Made by a program: the position numbers and the translations under genes. The notes under the pieces are model-generated. The model had not been told where the DNA came from. It did not search any database and was given only the letters and a program-made list of their open reading frames with translations. A stretch of 64,000 nucleotides of DNA, taken from Paenibacillus kribbensis. Lineage in GTDB: Bacteria > Bacillota > Bacilli > Paenibacillales > Paenibacillaceae. Location: positions 3,311,501-3,375,500 of the forward strand of contig NZ_CP020028.1 in assembly GCF_002240415.1 (NCBI RefSeq), read 5' to 3'. This document shows positions 24,956-35,117 of the stretch, piece by piece (position 1 is the first letter of the stretch; the number at the start of each line of letters is the position of its first letter).

Positions 24956-26393
24956 ATTTCAATCCACGCACTCATACAGAGTGCGACTGCGAAAATAATC
25001 TTGCAGCAAGAGGGTGAATCTATTTCAATCCACGCACTCATACAGAGTGCGACTTGATACTCCAGGAGATTTTAGACGAAATTTCAGAATTTCAATCCAC
25101 GCACTCATACAGAGTGCGACTTCGATCACCAAACGTTTAATGCCATAAGCCACAATTTCAATCCACGCACTCATACAGAGTGCGACGTCGATAGCATCTT
25201 CGGCCCTCTCCTCGGGTGGTTATTTCAATCCACGCACTCATACAGAGTGCGACCGGTCAGTTTACACATCCAACATTAAAAAAATCGGTATTTCAATCCA
25301 CGCACTCATACAGAGTGCGACTTACCGGGAGATCATTAGCGCAGCAGTAGGACGATTATTTCAATCCACGCACTCATACAGAGTGCGACTCCCAATTATC
25401 GTTCATCATAGTTTCCACATCAAAATTTCAATCCACGCACTCATACAGAGTGCGACATAACGAGGAAGTGGGGTGGCTTTAAGCAATGAGTATTTCAATC
25501 CACGCACTCATACAGAGTGCGACGAAAAAGGACTTTTGAAGATGTCCGAAGCCCAATGATTTCAATCCACGCACTCATACAGAGTGCGACCAGGCCAGGA
25601 GACAAGGGTTATAGCGGATACAAGAACATTTCAATCCACGCACTCATACAGAGTGCGACCCTGGATAGGCACTTGCAGTAGGCACGAGAAAGAGATTTCA
25701 ATCCACGCACTCATACAGAGTGCGACATGGTATCGGTAGGTTCTTGCAACGTGGCAATGCATTTCAATCCACGCACTCATACAGAGTGCGACTCTAGTCC
25801 GACGTACCTTAAATGGTATCGCCATTAATTTCAATCCACGCACTCATACAGAGTGCGACTGGTGTATTGAAATTTGTATTTCTTATTGGAATTTAAATTT
25901 CAATCCACGCACTCATACAGAGTGCGACAAACTTATGCCAGCTGCCCACAGCGTCCAGCACATATTTCAATCCACGCACTCATACAGAGTGCGACTGTCT
26001 TGGAACACGGTCACATCGCCGTATTTCCAATTTCAATCCACGCACTCATACAGAGTGCGACATTTTCGCGGTGGTTCCAGGTTCTTGGTGAAACAATTTC
26101 AATCCACGCACTCATACAGAGTGCGACAAGGTCTATCGACATAGCATATGCGCTCAGGATCGATTTCAATCCACGCACTCATACAGAGTGCGACCTGGAT
26201 AGGCACTTGCAGTAGGCACGAGAAAGAGATTTCAATCCACGCACTCATACAGAGTGCGACGCTCTTGTAACTAACCATAACACTATGGTGTATTATTTCA
26301 ATCCACGCACTCATACAGAGTGCGACTTTTTGTTAATCATAGCACTCCAAACGGGCAAAAAATTTCAATCCACGCACTCATACAGAGTGCGAC
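24956..26393 (-). CRISPR. CRISPR array 1 (type I-C), 22 repeats and 21 spacers
   Basis: The 32-base repeat, on the minus strand, starts GTCGCACTCTGTATGAG and ends TGCGTGGATTGAAAT, the classical I-C form. There are 22 identical copies and 21 spacers of 34-37 bases. Transcription is inferred on the minus strand, because the GATTGAAAT end is the 3' handle side and the leader lies at the high-coordinate end beside cas2. The newest spacer is therefore at 26327-26361; it is identical to two spacers in array 2. The spacers at 25660-25694 and 26195-26228 derive from one protospacer. No spacer has a recognisable match elsewhere in the window. Confidence 0.98.
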
Positions 26394-26575
26394 GGCGAAA
26401 ATGCAGTAATTCATACTCTAATGAGATCAATTCCACACATTTCCGCAAAAAAACGATGCCGAAAAGGCTTGCATCAAGCGTTGACATTTATCTAAAATAA
26501 CCAGCTCAAACCTTTTCGACAAATTTCGAGGTGCGAAGGATCCGGAGTTTTTATGTGAGCTTCACATTCGCACCT
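26394..26575 (-). promoter_or_regulatory. CRISPR leader of array 1
   Basis: About 180 bases between cas2 and the first repeat. The outer part (26515-26577) is nearly identical to the leader of array 2 and contains a 9-bp inverted repeat AGGTGCGAA (26529-26537) / TTCGCACCT (26567-26575) with a TGTGAGCTTCACA near-palindrome inside. The last ten bases before the repeat (CATTTTCGCC on the minus strand) are also shared. The middle is diverged and AT-rich. The hairpin ends exactly at the cas2 stop codon. Confidence 0.75.
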
Positions 26576-26865
26576 TATAAAATGAGTGGGCTTTCCATAT
26601 CGTAAGCCTCTTTGACCCCTATATGCTCTACTTTCTTTTTGTAGTTATCGCCTAAGTTGTAGAAACGCAGGCTGTCTTCTTTTTTGTCTATCAATTCTTC
26701 TAATTCATACTTTAAACGGCGGAACTGGGTCGAATCCAAAATACATTCAAATACAGAATTTTGCACCCTTTGTCCGTGATCTACACACTTTTTCGCAACC
26801 TTTGCCAGTCTTTTTCTACCTTCTCTGTCTACCGTACTTACATCATAAGTAATCAAAATGAGCAA
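26575..26865 (-). CDS. cas2: CRISPR-associated endoribonuclease/integrase subunit Cas2
   Basis: A 96-residue Cas2 with ferredoxin fold. The N-terminal MLILITYDVST carries the conserved Asp8 on the first strand, and RVQNSVFECILD follows, as is typical. Cas2 dimers bridge two Cas1 dimers in the spacer-integration complex. It is the last gene of the cas operon, 9 bases after cas1, and its stop codon abuts the leader hairpin of array 1. Confidence 0.96.
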   Translation of the reverse strand: MLILITYDVSTVDREGRKRLAKVAKKCVDHGQRVQNSVFECILDSTQFRRLKYELEELIDKKEDSLRFYNLGDNYKKKVEHIGVKEAYDMESPLIL

Positions 26866-26874
26866 GTTTCACAC

Positions 26875-27906
26875 CTACTTCCACAAAAATGGAGGGTACT
26901 CGTCCAAGTCTCCCCGAATATGCCTTGCCAAAAGCAATGCCTGTGAATAAGGCACCAGCCCCCAAGACATCTTCTCATTCAGATAAGGATGAATGATCTT
27001 GTCCTGTTTCCGTTCCTGCCAGGCCTTCAATACGATTTTCCTCGTATCATCATCCATCATCACAGATCCGTTTTCTTTCCTATAAAATCCTGTGCCATGA
27101 ATTAGCTTTTTGTTAATCAAAGACAGCACAAAACGGTCGGCATATACTCCTCGAAGCTCTTCCATCACATCCAATGCCAAAGATTCTCTTCCCGGACGAT
27201 CTCGATGCAGAAAACCTACATACGCATCCAGGCCGACAGCTTCCAAAGCCGATTTCATATCGTTGGACAGCAATGTATAGGCAAAAGATAACAACGCATT
27301 TACATTATCTAACGGTGGACGTTTATGGCGTCCATGAAAATAAAAATCATCTTTTTGCTGCAAGATCAGCTCGTCAAAAACGGAATTATACTGAACGGCC
27401 GCCGTACCCTCCAAGCCCCGTAAAATGTCTAGCTCCTCCACTTCACGGACCTGCTTCATGATCTCTGTTAAAGAAGCGCTCACCTTTTTCATACGATCCA
27501 TGTCAATCCGAAGCTGGTGGTCCCTCGTAGCCCGTTCCAAAATCCATTTATGGTTATAGATCTTACCTATAATCATATTTCTGGCTACACGAGCGCTTCT
27601 TCTATCATCATCGGAAATCCGGTACTGTTCTTTTCTCAGCACTACATTTCCCCGGCTTTCTCCCGTAACTCGTGCCAGGAAACGTCCGCTTCGCGTCATA
27701 AAGGTTAGGTCTATGTTACGTGTTGCACAAGCTCCCATCAAGCCAGGACTGACTCCTGAGTAGCCAAAAGTGCAAACTGCCTCCAAATTATGCAAAGGAT
27801 ACCGTGCAAGAATGGACTCTTCTTGTTTGACTACGATATTTTCCCCATCCAGTGACAAGTACGTATCTGGCATGGTCACAAATAATGTGTTCAGTAGTTT
27901 TTTCAT
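26875..27906 (-). CDS. cas1: CRISPR-associated integrase Cas1 (type I-C)
   Basis: A 343-residue Cas1 of normal I-C length. The metal-binding residues are Glu166 (RGLEGTAAVQY), His234 (GFLHRDRPGRESLALDVMEELR) and the acidic residue near 246-249. The N-terminal beta-sandwich domain ends near residue 90. It cuts and joins new spacers at the leader end with Cas2, helped by Cas4. It overlaps the cas4 stop by 4 bases (ATGA), implying translational coupling. All catalytic positions are intact, so acquisition is likely functional, and the duplicated and overlapping spacers support active uptake. Confidence 0.97.
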   Translation of the reverse strand: MKKLLNTLFVTMPDTYLSLDGENIVVKQEESILARYPLHNLEAVCTFGYSGVSPGLMGACATRNIDLTFMTRSGRFLARVTGESRGNVVLRKEQYRISDDDRRSARVARNMIIGKIYNHKWILERATRDHQLRIDMDRMKKVSASLTEIMKQVREVEELDILRGLEGTAAVQYNSVFDELILQQKDDFYFHGRHKRPPLDNVNALLSFAYTLLSNDMKSALEAVGLDAYVGFLHRDRPGRESLALDVMEELRGVYADRFVLSLINKKLIHGTGFYRKENGSVMMDDDTRKIVLKAWQERKQDKIIHPYLNEKMSWGLVPYSQALLLARHIRGDLDEYPPFLWK

Positions 27907-28562
27907 TCAGCGATCCTGCTTTCAATAAAGCTTGAAACTGATTTTTTATTCAAAATCTCCGGCACACATATGTGTTGAAGCGAGCAGCTTTGGCAATGGG
28001 GACCTGCTTTGGCTTTGGGTGTATGGTTTCGCTCAAAATAATGCCGCATTTCCTGCAAGCTGGCACGCACACGTTCACGGTCAGACGCTGTGATGATAAC
28101 CTCTACGCGATGCTTGATCTCATCGTAATAAAAGTAGCCTTTTGAAATCTCACATACGAGCATTTCTTCCAGACACATTACTTGTGCGACCAACTGGGCA
28201 TGGTCCGAATCATTTCGTTTCGGCTTGCCACGCTTGTATTCCACAGGAAAAGGAAGGTACGTCCCTTCCTCCCCTGCAAGTGGGACACCAAGGGGATCAC
28301 GCACAAACTCCACCACGTCACAGATACCAGTGATCCCAAGCTCTCTGGAATGTACAGGTAATGCGCGTACAACGAGCTTATCCCCTCTTTTCTCACGAAT
28401 CATCGGCTGATCGGCTTTTCGGTGCAAATGATTGCCCTCAATCGTTCGCACGTTTTCTTCCCATTGCTGCTCAATGTGAATAAGCGCCCACTGTCTTCTA
28501 CAGAAATTAAAATGCTGAATACCGGATAATAGCAAATAATCTTCTTCGTTATAGCCCTGCAT
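27903..28562 (-). CDS. cas4: CRISPR-associated exonuclease Cas4
   Basis: A 219-residue PD-(D/E)xK nuclease of the Dna2/AddB-like Cas4 family. It has an N-terminal iron-sulfur Cys (NFCRRQW), the nuclease core with GICDVVEF and PVEYKRGKPKRND (D...ExK), and the C-terminal cluster CQSCSLQHIC giving the other three Cys. Cas4 selects and trims prespacers according to the PAM. It overlaps the end of cas7 by 14 bases and cas1 by 4, in the standard I-C order. Confidence 0.96.
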   Translation of the reverse strand: MQGYNEEDYLLLSGIQHFNFCRRQWALIHIEQQWEENVRTIEGNHLHRKADQPMIREKRGDKLVVRALPVHSRELGITGICDVVEFVRDPLGVPLAGEEGTYLPFPVEYKRGKPKRNDSDHAQLVAQVMCLEEMLVCEISKGYFYYDEIKHRVEVIITASDRERVRASLQEMRHYFERNHTPKAKAGPHCQSCSLQHICVPEILNKKSVSSFIESRIAE

Positions 28563-29424
28563 ACTCTTGGACCTCTAAGCCTTCGAGCGGTGTTAATATA
28601 CATTCATAATGTGTATCAAAAGATTTGTCGGCTGCATTTACATTTTCTTTCGGTTTCACTTCCAAAGATCGGTGTACTTTAGCAGATGAGTATTTTCCAA
28701 GCTTGGAATTGTGCTCCCACCAATAGACTTTATGAACCTCCATACTACCGTCAGGACGGGCGGATGAGACATCATTTTCAAACAATGAAATCAGCGCTTC
28801 CCTGATCTTTGCCGCATCTTCGTTTGTAAATCCTGTTTTTTCAGCTAGCTGTGTATTGATGCTTCCCTTAAAAACGTACACGCCAAAATCCACCCGATGC
28901 TTCATCCCCATCGTATCGGAACCTTTTTCGCTACCTGGTTCGGAGTTTACACTTTTGGTAATTTGCATGCTGGTAATATCAATAGGTAGAACACTGGTTG
29001 CCGTATGTATAGATACAGGACCTCTTACCCCTACAGATACTCCTGCCCCTTTACCCACCGCTTTGAATGCAAAAACTTGACCAAAACTACGAACATCCAT
29101 CCACTCCTGACAGGCCATTCTGGCAAACTCCTCGCTTGAACCTTCCTTGCTCTTAAAAATTTTTCCCAGCTCAGGATTGGCTTCGGCACGTTCTCTTAAA
29201 CTACTAAAAGAGTCCGATTTGCGATCATTCGATTGAACAAAAATAGACTCTCCCATATCTTGCAGACGATTTCTTATTTTCCGTTTCAGAGCCACATCTG
29301 AAATTTCGCCAAATCCATCGTAATTTTGCCGTGGGCGATTGCCATTCAGGGGATCGCCATTAGGATTTGCTTTCGCGACAGACAATACAACGGCAAAATC
29401 AATTTTATGATCCAAAATAGACAT
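28549..29424 (-). CDS. cas7: Cascade backbone protein Cas7 (Csd2, type I-C)
   Basis: A 291-residue Csd2/Cas7c, the crRNA-coating backbone subunit present in several copies in the I-C Cascade. Family features: LSVAKANPNGDPLNGNRPRQNYDGFGEISDVALKRKIRN at the N-terminus (RRM core and thumb) and RGPVSIHTATSVLPIDITSMQITKSVN in the middle. ATG at 29424 follows AGGAG. It lies 44 bases after cas8c and overlaps cas4 by 14 bases. Confidence 0.96.
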   Translation of the reverse strand: MSILDHKIDFAVVLSVAKANPNGDPLNGNRPRQNYDGFGEISDVALKRKIRNRLQDMGESIFVQSNDRKSDSFSSLRERAEANPELGKIFKSKEGSSEEFARMACQEWMDVRSFGQVFAFKAVGKGAGVSVGVRGPVSIHTATSVLPIDITSMQITKSVNSEPGSEKGSDTMGMKHRVDFGVYVFKGSINTQLAEKTGFTNEDAAKIREALISLFENDVSSARPDGSMEVHKVYWWEHNSKLGKYSSAKVHRSLEVKPKENVNAADKSFDTHYECILTPLEGLEVQEYAGL

Positions 29425-29468
29425 ATGATGATTCTCCTTTTCATATAACTCTATATTTTAAAAGATTT

Positions 29469-29969
29469 TTATGCTGGGGTGTTATCGTTTTGGCTGTCAT
29501 TCGTTTCTGTGGTATTTGCCTGATGTTTCTTTTTATCCGTGTTGTGATAGAGCTTATAGCGCTGACTGTAGAATCCAAGCAAATATTTCCCGGTCAGCGG
29601 TTCATTATTAAATTGATCAAACGGGATTTTTGAAGCAACCTCATCAATCATAATGGAATAATAGTTTAGGCTTTGACCATACTTGGCTTGATGCGGCTGC
29701 AAAGCATTCTGAATCGTTCTCCAGGTTCTTTCCGGATGCTGTGAGAATACACTCATATAGCGTATGGCATTGGTGGAACGCTTTTTTTCCTTATCCTGTC
29801 CACTTCGTTCCAGTGCATTTCGTTCCAGTACATCAGCAATGGCCAACAGTCTGCCGAATAAATAGCTGCGATCCGTATTTTCTTCATCTAATCCCACGTT
29901 GTATCCCTCCCGTGTGTTAATCAATGCACATGTTATACTCAGTGTCTTCTCCCATTCCCATTTGTCCAT
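29469..29969 (-). CDS. Possible internally translated small subunit Cas11c (within cas8c)
   Basis: In studied type I-C systems the C-terminal helical part of cas8c is also translated from an internal start to give Cas11c. Here an in-frame ATG at 29969 opens [20 protein letters not shown], giving 166 residues of helical protein including the disordered tail. A weak GGT is the only ribosome-site-like sequence upstream. In-frame ATG codons at 30053 and 30062 (AAAGG nearby) are alternatives. Existence of the product follows from family knowledge; the exact start is a guess. Confidence 0.3.
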   Translation of the reverse strand: MDKWEWEKTLSITCALINTREGYNVGLDEENTDRSYLFGRLLAIADVLERNALERSGQDKEKKRSTNAIRYMSVFSQHPERTWRTIQNALQPHQAKYGQSLNYYSIMIDEVASKIPFDQFNNEPLTGKYLLGFYSQRYKLYHNTDKKKHQANTTETNDSQNDNTPA

Positions 29970-31433
29970 AGCTACCGGATTAGAGGCACGGTGAGTAGCA
30001 CTTCTCACAATATCCTGCGGAATTGTTCGACCATCCACAATGCATGGAAGCATTCGTTCCATCAAGCCTTTAATGAGTTTGTCATTCGCCTTAGGGCCGT
30101 ATGCCGCGAAAGCAATGTCTCTGGTTGCCGGAGCCCCCCAAAAGAGTAATAACTCACCTTGCTCGTCCTTCTGGTAACGGTGTAACCAGGCACATTTGGA
30201 ATGCCAATCAATAAGCCTGTCAAAATACAATTTTTTATCCAAATTCCGATAATAGAGAACAGCCATGCGCCCTGTTGTTGCGGAGTCAAGCACCAGAATA
30301 TTGACGTTTGCTTTGGAATCTGCTTTGACGGCCAGTTTATTACGATAACCCGACAGGGCTTTGGCCAGATCAAATGCAAGCTCCTCGTTGGTATGACTTT
30401 TGATTGCTGTCGGCCTGGATGATTCAGTACCAAAACCCATTGCAAAGATGTTGTCATTGTCGGTAAGACTCGGCACATTCGTGGCGTCATTACCCCAGAC
30501 GAGAAAAACACGGTTATCCATGGTGGTTTTCCCTTGACGATGAATCAGCCATTTTAATGCATTATGGGCTTTTTGAGATACTTCATAGCTGATGCTTGCT
30601 GCTTCATGACTATGGGCAAACCGTCCTCTGAATGTGAACCCGCTCGTATCATTAGCAGAAATCAGCTTTGCTTTATCCCCGGAATTTCTGATTTTGTTTG
30701 CATGCTTGTCTGTGCTCGGGAGCTGCTTTCCGGTGACATAACAAATGTCTTCTTCGCCCAGCAACTTACTGTAGTAACCAATAAATGAATCATATAGCTC
30801 TTTATCCTGCCATACTTTAGTTAACGCTTTATCTGGTGAATACACGTTAAAACGAATAAATGCGCTCTCCAGTTCACCGGGAACTGCCGTAAATATACGT
30901 GGTTTCTCCCCAGGTGAACGCTCATACTTCTTTTCCCATTTACTTATTAATTTTTGATCCTCATCAAGGTATAAAATAGATTCGTCTACCAAATCTTTAA
31001 TCAGTCGGCGCTTGCTCAAGTAACGATAGATGCTTTTCAGCTTGGGAGTGGCATATTCTGAATTAGCCCACCCTTCTAACTGCTGAATGTAAGCAGCAAA
31101 GGGCTCTTCTTTTTTGATCTTTCCGCCATATGCGACAAAATCTCCGGCCACATAGCTTAATTTATCATGCAGCGGATAAGGTGCTACGACAGAGCCAGCC
31201 CGGCTGGCGGATTTCTCGGTACAAGGAATTAATGTGCTAAAATCGTCCTTGTCCAGCACTCTGGCTGAATGAAAATCACCTTGTTCCGTAATTTCCACTT
31301 CAATTTGTGCATTTTGAGTTGTATGGGAGATGGGCAGCAGCGTATATTCGCGATCATTATGCTTTTTCTCAATCACACCCACACGGTCAAGGTTGGATTC
31401 ATAGGTTTCATATAGATTTAGTAGCCAGCTCAT
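29469..31433 (-). CDS. cas8c: Cascade large subunit Cas8c (Csd1)
   Basis: A 654-residue Csd1-type large subunit that recognises the PAM and recruits Cas3. It begins [19 protein letters not shown], typical of the family. The ATG at 31433 overlaps the cas5c stop (ATGA), so I prefer it to a longer frame. Known family stretches include [31 protein letters not shown] and RVFLVWGN. The C-terminal third is helical and corresponds to the part that also yields the small subunit Cas11c in studied I-C systems. The extreme C-terminus is a polar, probably disordered tail. Confidence 0.95.
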   Translation of the reverse strand: MSWLLNLYETYESNLDRVGVIEKKHNDREYTLLPISHTTQNAQIEVEITEQGDFHSARVLDKDDFSTLIPCTEKSASRAGSVVAPYPLHDKLSYVAGDFVAYGGKIKKEEPFAAYIQQLEGWANSEYATPKLKSIYRYLSKRRLIKDLVDESILYLDEDQKLISKWEKKYERSPGEKPRIFTAVPGELESAFIRFNVYSPDKALTKVWQDKELYDSFIGYYSKLLGEEDICYVTGKQLPSTDKHANKIRNSGDKAKLISANDTSGFTFRGRFAHSHEAASISYEVSQKAHNALKWLIHRQGKTTMDNRVFLVWGNDATNVPSLTDNDNIFAMGFGTESSRPTAIKSHTNEELAFDLAKALSGYRNKLAVKADSKANVNILVLDSATTGRMAVLYYRNLDKKLYFDRLIDWHSKCAWLHRYQKDEQGELLLFWGAPATRDIAFAAYGPKANDKLIKGLMERMLPCIVDGRTIPQDIVRSATHRASNPVAMDKWEWEKTLSITCALINTREGYNVGLDEENTDRSYLFGRLLAIADVLERNALERSGQDKEKKRSTNAIRYMSVFSQHPERTWRTIQNALQPHQAKYGQSLNYYSIMIDEVASKIPFDQFNNEPLTGKYLLGFYSQRYKLYHNTDKKKHQANTTETNDSQNDNTPA

Positions 31434-32149
31434 TTCATGCCCCACCCCTCCCACTCTGCAAACAGCTCATCAGCGGATTGAACATTATTTTCATCAAACT
31501 GTTTGGGCTGCATATCCGCTATGATGCGAACTTGTGTGCATATCTCCGGTGGAATAAATTCAATGACTCCATCCTTCATCACCGGATTCCACAAGCGTAC
31601 CTCCAAGTGATTCCTGCCTGTCTCATCCGGGTAGTTAATCCCGTGTACCATATTGCCTAGATGAATGTCGCCATAGCTATCATAGAAACCGGGTGCTTCA
31701 CCAAAAACACAGGGCTCCACATAAGCTTGGCATTCTCGTGTACCCAGGAAAATATCTCTGCGTCCACCCGCAAGCAACGAGCGTTTGAGAATATTATGAT
31801 GTTTGTTTTCATTACGGTCATATTCCATCTCGGGACGATGCAGATTAAAAATAAAATGAGCCTGAACCTCATAGCAAGGGTCTTTAAGATAAGTATAGTT
31901 AGCAAGCGTATTACCGCCGCCATATTCAATGGGCCGAATCCCCTTGGATTCCATTCGGATAGCGTTTAGAACACGAACCTTGTCCACAACCATCGTAATC
32001 GTAGGCTTCCAATAAATGCTTTCTACGATCCCTTTTAGTGCCTGATAGGTGGGGACACTGTATGTTAGTTTCTCACCACCCAGTTTGGTTAGCGGATCAG
32101 TGAACAATGCATAATCTCCGTACACTCTAAATTCGATTGCGTTTCTCAA
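31430..32149 (-). CDS. cas5c: crRNA-processing endoribonuclease Cas5c (Cas5d)
   Basis: A 239-residue Cas5c, which replaces Cas6 in type I-C: it cuts pre-crRNA within the repeat and stays bound to the 5' handle in Cascade. The sequence is very close to the Bacillus halodurans enzyme: [45 protein letters not shown] and [13 protein letters not shown], the last holding the catalytic Lys-His pair; the Tyr in SIYWKP completes the site. The start is TTG at 32149, with AAAGGAGG about 10 bases upstream. It is separated from cas3 by 113 bases. Confidence 0.97.
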   Translation of the reverse strand: MRNAIEFRVYGDYALFTDPLTKLGGEKLTYSVPTYQALKGIVESIYWKPTITMVVDKVRVLNAIRMESKGIRPIEYGGGNTLANYTYLKDPCYEVQAHFIFNLHRPEMEYDRNENKHHNILKRSLLAGGRRDIFLGTRECQAYVEPCVFGEAPGFYDSYGDIHLGNMVHGINYPDETGRNHLEVRLWNPVMKDGVIEFIPPEICTQVRIIADMQPKQFDENNVQSADELFAEWEGWGMK

Positions 32150-32262
32150 CTGGTAGCTTCCTCCTTTCTAAGTCTTTTTACCCAAACTTAATACCAGAGT
32201 ATTACTTTCAACATAGTCAGTCAACGCAAAAGATAAGCCCTTAAGCCCCGTTAAAGGCATTT

Positions 32263-34752
32263 TTAAAGGATAAAACCACCATGCGAGCTATCATTTTGAA
32301 GATTGAGCCCATATGAATCATCATAAGCCCCATCGGTCAGAGCCCATATTTTTCCGTCCAAAAAAGAAACCAGCGCCTTATTGTGACTCAATTGATTTTT
32401 ATCTGTGTTTGTTATATTAATGGTGAATTGCTGTGCCCTGCGGAGCAGGCTGCTAAGATCCTCTATGCTTTGCTGTCCATTCAGATCAGCGATGATCTCT
32501 TTTCCTTCCTTCTCTCCATCTCCATAAGGAACAATGACGGCTGTCGTATGATCCTTAATGACTTGAAAGTGGTCTGCTGCTGTCTTATAACTATTCGCTA
32601 AAAATAAAGGAAGAAGTGTATCATGTTCATCGTAATAGGAGCGATAATACGTATTTTCACTGCGACTGACAGATAATAGCTCGGTCATATTTTTTCTTAG
32701 CTTAGGTATAAAATAGTTTAAATCCGATGCCAGCTCGGTATAATACTTTTGGAAATATATTTCCATAGCATGTCCGGACAATATGTTACCGCCGTAGCAG
32801 GTTTTGTCACGTTTTAAGTCAATGAACATTTTTTTGGTAATTTCTTTGCCGATTTTAATTTCTTTGAGATCTTTGAGATTTTCTTCTTCATGATCAATGA
32901 CATACACCTGCTTCGTTCCATCTCTTCCGTGGCGATTACATCGACCTGCCGCCTGAGCAATCGAATCCAGACCAGCCAAGGATCGGATGACACAATCAAA
33001 ACTAATATCTACTCCCGCCTCGATGAGTTGTGTGCTGATACAAACGACAGGTTCTTTATGATCTAAATGTGTTTTTACTTCCCCCAATATGCGATTGCGA
33101 TGAGCTGGGCACATGGAGGTACTTAAATGGTAGATCGGGATGGCACCGTCTCCTTCTGTTAATCGGTGATATAGATTTTTGACCACCGCTTTTGTATTGA
33201 GAATAACGAGTATGCTTGGTTCATCGGCAAGTTTTTGCTCAACAAAATTAGCAAGTTTCTCGGTATCCAAAGTATCATCTGTCGCCTTGTCAACAATTTC
33301 AACCCGCTTAAACTTTTCGATAACATGATCGAGGTCATGCACCATTTCGGCATCTGGGTCTATGTCCAGCTTGTTGTGTACAAAATCCAATTCCGGTTGG
33401 GTAGCGGTGCAAAGAACAATACTTGAAGAGGCATATATTTTCAAAAAATTCAGTGCTTGATTAAACAAAGAAGTACAGTGTGTGGGGACTTTTTGGACTT
33501 CATCAAAAATAATGACGGACTCACTCAAATTGTGAAGCCTACGGATATTTCTGCTGCCACCCGCGTAAAACACATTTAAAAATTGCACCATGGTCGTGAA
33601 AATGATTGGCGAATCCCAATTATCCTTAGCCAGCTTTAATTTTTGATGCGTATTCACAACAACATCTTCAAGCTCATGATCCTCACCATCTATGTCCTCT
33701 ACTTCGTTCGTGACCACATTGGAGTGATGCTCCAGAAGGTTAGCGTCATCCCGTATAATTTCACGAACCTCCTGAGCGTTTTGTTCGATAATCGTTGTGA
33801 ATGGAACGACGTAGATGATATGCTTCTTTTCAAATGTGACTGCATGCTTTAGGGCATAACGCAGACTGGCCAGCGTTTTTCCACCCCCTGTAGGTATGGA
33901 GAGTGTAAATATCCCGGAAGGCTTGACTGCAAATTGCTCACATTGCTCGGACATTTGCTTTCTAAGCAGATTAATGGTTGTATCGGCATTCTCTCCTGAT
34001 TGCAGATCGGTAATACGCTCCATTAGTCTTTCGTAATACGTTTGAAATAGCTGTTGGCGAATCATCGGTTCATTGCTGTTCTTCTCGTTTTTAACGTTAA
34101 CTTCTTCAAAACAACGGGTATTCGTGCGATCAGCATCGATCAAAGCACTGAACACAAACTTGGATAAAAACATCATTTTGAGTTCAATATCTGGATTATC
34201 ATCCCGTTTCATATAATCAGCCAACTCGATCCCTGCTTGATTCACATAATGAATAAAGGCAGATTCCTCCATCACCTGTTCATAAAAAAGGGTCACCGCA
34301 TGGTCAAACCCCTCTAATTTTCGATCACGCACCCGATCCAAAAATTTTGATTCCAGGTCAGGGTCTAAAAAATCCTGCAGATAGGCATGATGTGAAATAA
34401 TCGCATTCCCTACAACTTCGGATAATAAAGCTTTGTTCATGAAATCCTGCTTATCAAATGGCCCTTGAGGTTGGATGTGAAAGAGATTGTACAACAATTT
34501 CCCACCAGCGGTAGAATGATCCACGCTTCCTCGTTTCGGCGGAATATCAGGATTTTGTACGGCTAAACGTATGTAATTCTGGAATTTTTCTGTGTATTTC
34601 CCCAAGTCATGCAGCATACCAGCGAGTCCAGTAATATGTTGTATTCCTATTTTGTCACCATAAGTTTCTGCTAGTTGTTGAGTTTCCATCAGGTGATCTG
34701 CAACTGTCTGAATCTCATGGTCACTTTCCCGTATGTGGGCGATATAGTCCAT
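32263..34752 (-). CDS. cas3: CRISPR-associated helicase/nuclease Cas3
   Basis: An 829-residue single-chain Cas3. The N-terminal HD nuclease has HDLGK at 48-52 and SHH at 120-122. The SF2 helicase follows, with Walker A SIPTGGGKT at 285-293, DEVQ box at 417-420, ATQPE motif III, and motif VI in AQAAGRCNRHGRDG. All metal and ATP residues are present. Cas3 is recruited by Cascade and degrades target DNA. ATG at 34752 follows AAAGGAGTG. It is first in the cas operon; the promoter should lie in the 365 bases before array 2's tail. Confidence 0.97.
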   Translation of the reverse strand: MDYIAHIRESDHEIQTVADHLMETQQLAETYGDKIGIQHITGLAGMLHDLGKYTEKFQNYIRLAVQNPDIPPKRGSVDHSTAGGKLLYNLFHIQPQGPFDKQDFMNKALLSEVVGNAIISHHAYLQDFLDPDLESKFLDRVRDRKLEGFDHAVTLFYEQVMEESAFIHYVNQAGIELADYMKRDDNPDIELKMMFLSKFVFSALIDADRTNTRCFEEVNVKNEKNSNEPMIRQQLFQTYYERLMERITDLQSGENADTTINLLRKQMSEQCEQFAVKPSGIFTLSIPTGGGKTLASLRYALKHAVTFEKKHIIYVVPFTTIIEQNAQEVREIIRDDANLLEHHSNVVTNEVEDIDGEDHELEDVVVNTHQKLKLAKDNWDSPIIFTTMVQFLNVFYAGGSRNIRRLHNLSESVIIFDEVQKVPTHCTSLFNQALNFLKIYASSSIVLCTATQPELDFVHNKLDIDPDAEMVHDLDHVIEKFKRVEIVDKATDDTLDTEKLANFVEQKLADEPSILVILNTKAVVKNLYHRLTEGDGAIPIYHLSTSMCPAHRNRILGEVKTHLDHKEPVVCISTQLIEAGVDISFDCVIRSLAGLDSIAQAAGRCNRHGRDGTKQVYVIDHEEENLKDLKEIKIGKEITKKMFIDLKRDKTCYGGNILSGHAMEIYFQKYYTELASDLNYFIPKLRKNMTELLSVSRSENTYYRSYYDEHDTLLPLFLANSYKTAADHFQVIKDHTTAVIVPYGDGEKEGKEIIADLNGQQSIEDLSSLLRRAQQFTINITNTDKNQLSHNKALVSFLDGKIWALTDGAYDDSYGLNLQNDSSHGGFIL

Positions 34753-35117
34753 TTTTTCACTCCTTTAATTTTTCTTCGAGAATAACCTTTCGTCAATTAA
34801 ATACCAATAAAATCCAACCCATGCTAATGCATTACCTGCTGTATACGTTCTGTTCATTTCTTTAATACAAACCAGTATCCCATATAACCTTGTCACATAC
34901 ATTTTTAGTACTTATTCCATTGTTAGCAGCAATGAATCCCATCTATAATACCACAATTAGATTTATGGATGTTTTCCCAAGAGCGGTTCGAATGGCACAG
35001 CCCGCTAAACCCCAGAGAGGAATCCTACCTAGCTAATAGCTATCAATCGTTGGTACTACTATATAGAACAAGTATAAAAAATTAAGGTTTTTTGGATTTT
35101 TTCCCTCGTAAAATTAT
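34753..35117 (-). other. Intergenic region upstream of cas3 (operon promoter region)
   Basis: About 365 AT-rich bases between the cas3 start and the degenerate last repeat of array 2. No ORF with a ribosome site and no convincing -35/-10 pair was identified; the cas promoter presumably lies here or transcription continues from array 2. No terminator hairpin was seen on the minus strand between array 2 and cas3. Confidence 0.4.

Noticed and set aside
25631..26314. ORFs with repeating NPRTHTECD / MSAWIEI-like peptides across both arrays
   Set aside because: These are translations of CRISPR repeats in open frames; no ribosome sites and no protein family.
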